Part shown: in pieces, positions 49,959 through 50,565 of the stretch
Layout of the letters: the number at the start of each line of letters is the position of its first letter
Numbering within the stretch: position 1 is the stretch's first letter
Assembly: GCA_018650165.1 (NCBI GenBank)
Contig: JABIGM010000012.1
Location: forward strand, 1 to 50,565
DNA: 50,565 bases
Direction of reading: 5' to 3'
Source: Methanobacteriota archaeon
GTDB lineage: Archaea; Thermoplasmatota; Poseidoniia; Poseidoniales; Poseidoniaceae
The notes under the pieces: generated by a model
The model's input: the letters and a program-made list of their open reading frames with translations, nothing else
The model's database searches: none
Told to the model about the DNA's origin: nothing
Position numbers and translations under genes: made by a program

Positions 49959-50565
49959 TTAATTCTTGATGTATTGGAGATTCCTATATTGAGCAAATTC
50001 TTTCCAATATGACATATTCTTTCCTCCTCCATTTGTGTCCCAAGCGAATGCAAATCCGCCCCCACCCCCTGGAGTGATTATTGTCACGCGTGCACCCCCA
50101 CCTACACTCCCATCTGAATAGGTGGATTTATTCTCAATTTTTGTATTATTTTCAATAACAAAATATTTCAAATCTACAGTCTCGCCATTATCTATCCTAT
50201 ATGATAAAACTAAATCAAACTCTGAAATAAATACAGTCTTATAGAGCGATCTTTGAGTTGTGATTCCATTTTCTAAGATGTTATAAATGAAAACAAGTCC
50301 TACAATTATAGGAATGAACAAAATCGATACTAGTAGCCCTATAATCCTCTCATACCAAGGAATTATCAACGTACTTTCATGAATCACAAAGTCAGGAGTG
50401 ATATCTCCCGATTCAATTTCCGATATGATTTGTCTATGGTTTTTTCTGGGGGACGAGGAATCGTACTTGCCCATAGGTGGGAAAACCGAACTGAAGTATT
50501 CAAAATCCTCATTGCAATATGGACACTCATATGTCCCTTTTGAATCACTGCCAAGGTCTACTGTC
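49959..50565 (-). CDS. Zinc-finger membrane protein, N-terminus beyond the right edge
   Basis: The visible ATG at 50474 is internal: the frame stays open upstream to the window edge, encoding a TYECPYCNEDFEYF zinc knuckle before it. So this is the C-terminal 201 residues of a longer protein. After the CPYC knuckle comes a charged linker (SPRKNHRQIISEIESGDITP), one transmembrane helix (IIGLLVSILFIPIIVGLVFIY), then a beta-rich extracytosolic part with a run of five Gly (TPGGGGGF). It shares the ribbon-linker-helix-ectodomain plan of the proteins at 47381 and 47739. Function unknown. Confidence 0.75.
   Translation of the reverse strand, partial: TVDLGSDSKGTYECPYCNEDFEYFSSVFPPMGKYDSSSPRKNHRQIISEIESGDITPDFVIHESTLIIPWYERIIGLLVSILFIPIIVGLVFIYNILENGITTQRSLYKTVFISEFDLVLSYRIDNGETVDLKYFVIENNTKIENKSTYSDGSVGGGARVTIITPGGGGGFAFAWDTNGGGKNMSYWKEFAQYRNLQYIKN

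Overview
The window reads as a compact chromosome segment of a planktonic euryarchaeon, most likely Marine Group II (Candidatus Poseidoniales). Markers that are archaeal by family: the D-family DNA polymerase large subunit (DP2), primase large subunit PriL, RNA polymerase subunit D in the gene order uS13-uS4-uS11-RpoD, pantoate kinase, MptE, a DUF373 membrane protein and membrane-anchored winged-helix regulators. Very long secreted proteins with Asp-rich thrombospondin-type-3 (TSP3) repeats, next to bacterial-looking genes (leucyl-tRNA synthetase core, ATP-type PEP carboxykinase, CGFS glutaredoxin, BolA), also fit Marine Group II. The lineage call is inference from gene content; no rRNA is present.

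Layout. 1-3.7 kb: surface-polysaccharide genes (partial ABC-2 exporter permease, Wzx-like flippase, GT4 glycosyltransferase) around a BolA-Grx pair. 3.7-6.4 kb: ribulose-phosphate epimerase, thioredoxin and a STAND ATPase with an N-terminal HTH. 6.5-19.3 kb: two giant Ca-binding-type surface proteins, a metallo-beta-lactamase-fold enzyme, a membrane-tethered winged-helix regulator whose start codon lies in a perfect 20-bp palindrome, leuS, and a START-like protein. 19.3-25.8 kb: a CDIN1/C15orf41-type nuclease, pantoate kinase, the uS13-uS4-uS11-RpoD operon with a foldable leader, a THUMP-like methyltransferase and pyrE. 25.9-33.9 kb: DP2, mptE, priL, DUF373 and a zinc-ribbon protein. 34.2-38.0 kb: CBS protein, an unrecognised protein, a small winged helix, a GlmU-C-like beta-helix protein and GlmM. 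38.0-43.5 kb: a 1256-residue polytopic membrane protein and pckA. 43.6 kb to the end: a third surface protein with four repeated modules, zinc-ribbon membrane proteins, cyclophilin, bioY and a right-edge partial zinc-finger membrane protein.

Coding density is extreme. No stretch over 300 bases lacks a gene; the largest gaps are about 225 bases (33950-34174), 159 (49800-49958) and 149 (23805-23953). Convergent neighbours abut or overlap at eight of nine junctions. The single exception (49800-49958) holds a foldable sequence and is my best candidate for an undescribed RNA. No tRNA, rRNA, CRISPR array, insertion sequence or integrase was recognised.

Working together: the polysaccharide genes and the UDP-sugar genes (GlmM plus beta-helix acetyltransferase) serve the cell surface, as do the TSP3 proteins, whose short cytosolic tails suggest they are anchored. 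DP2 and PriL are core replication genes. BolA-Grx, thioredoxin and the MBL enzyme are consistent with thiol and Fe-S metabolism. Several leaders carry hairpins on or near the start codon (regulator, pantoate kinase, leuS, pckA), hinting at translational or operator control.
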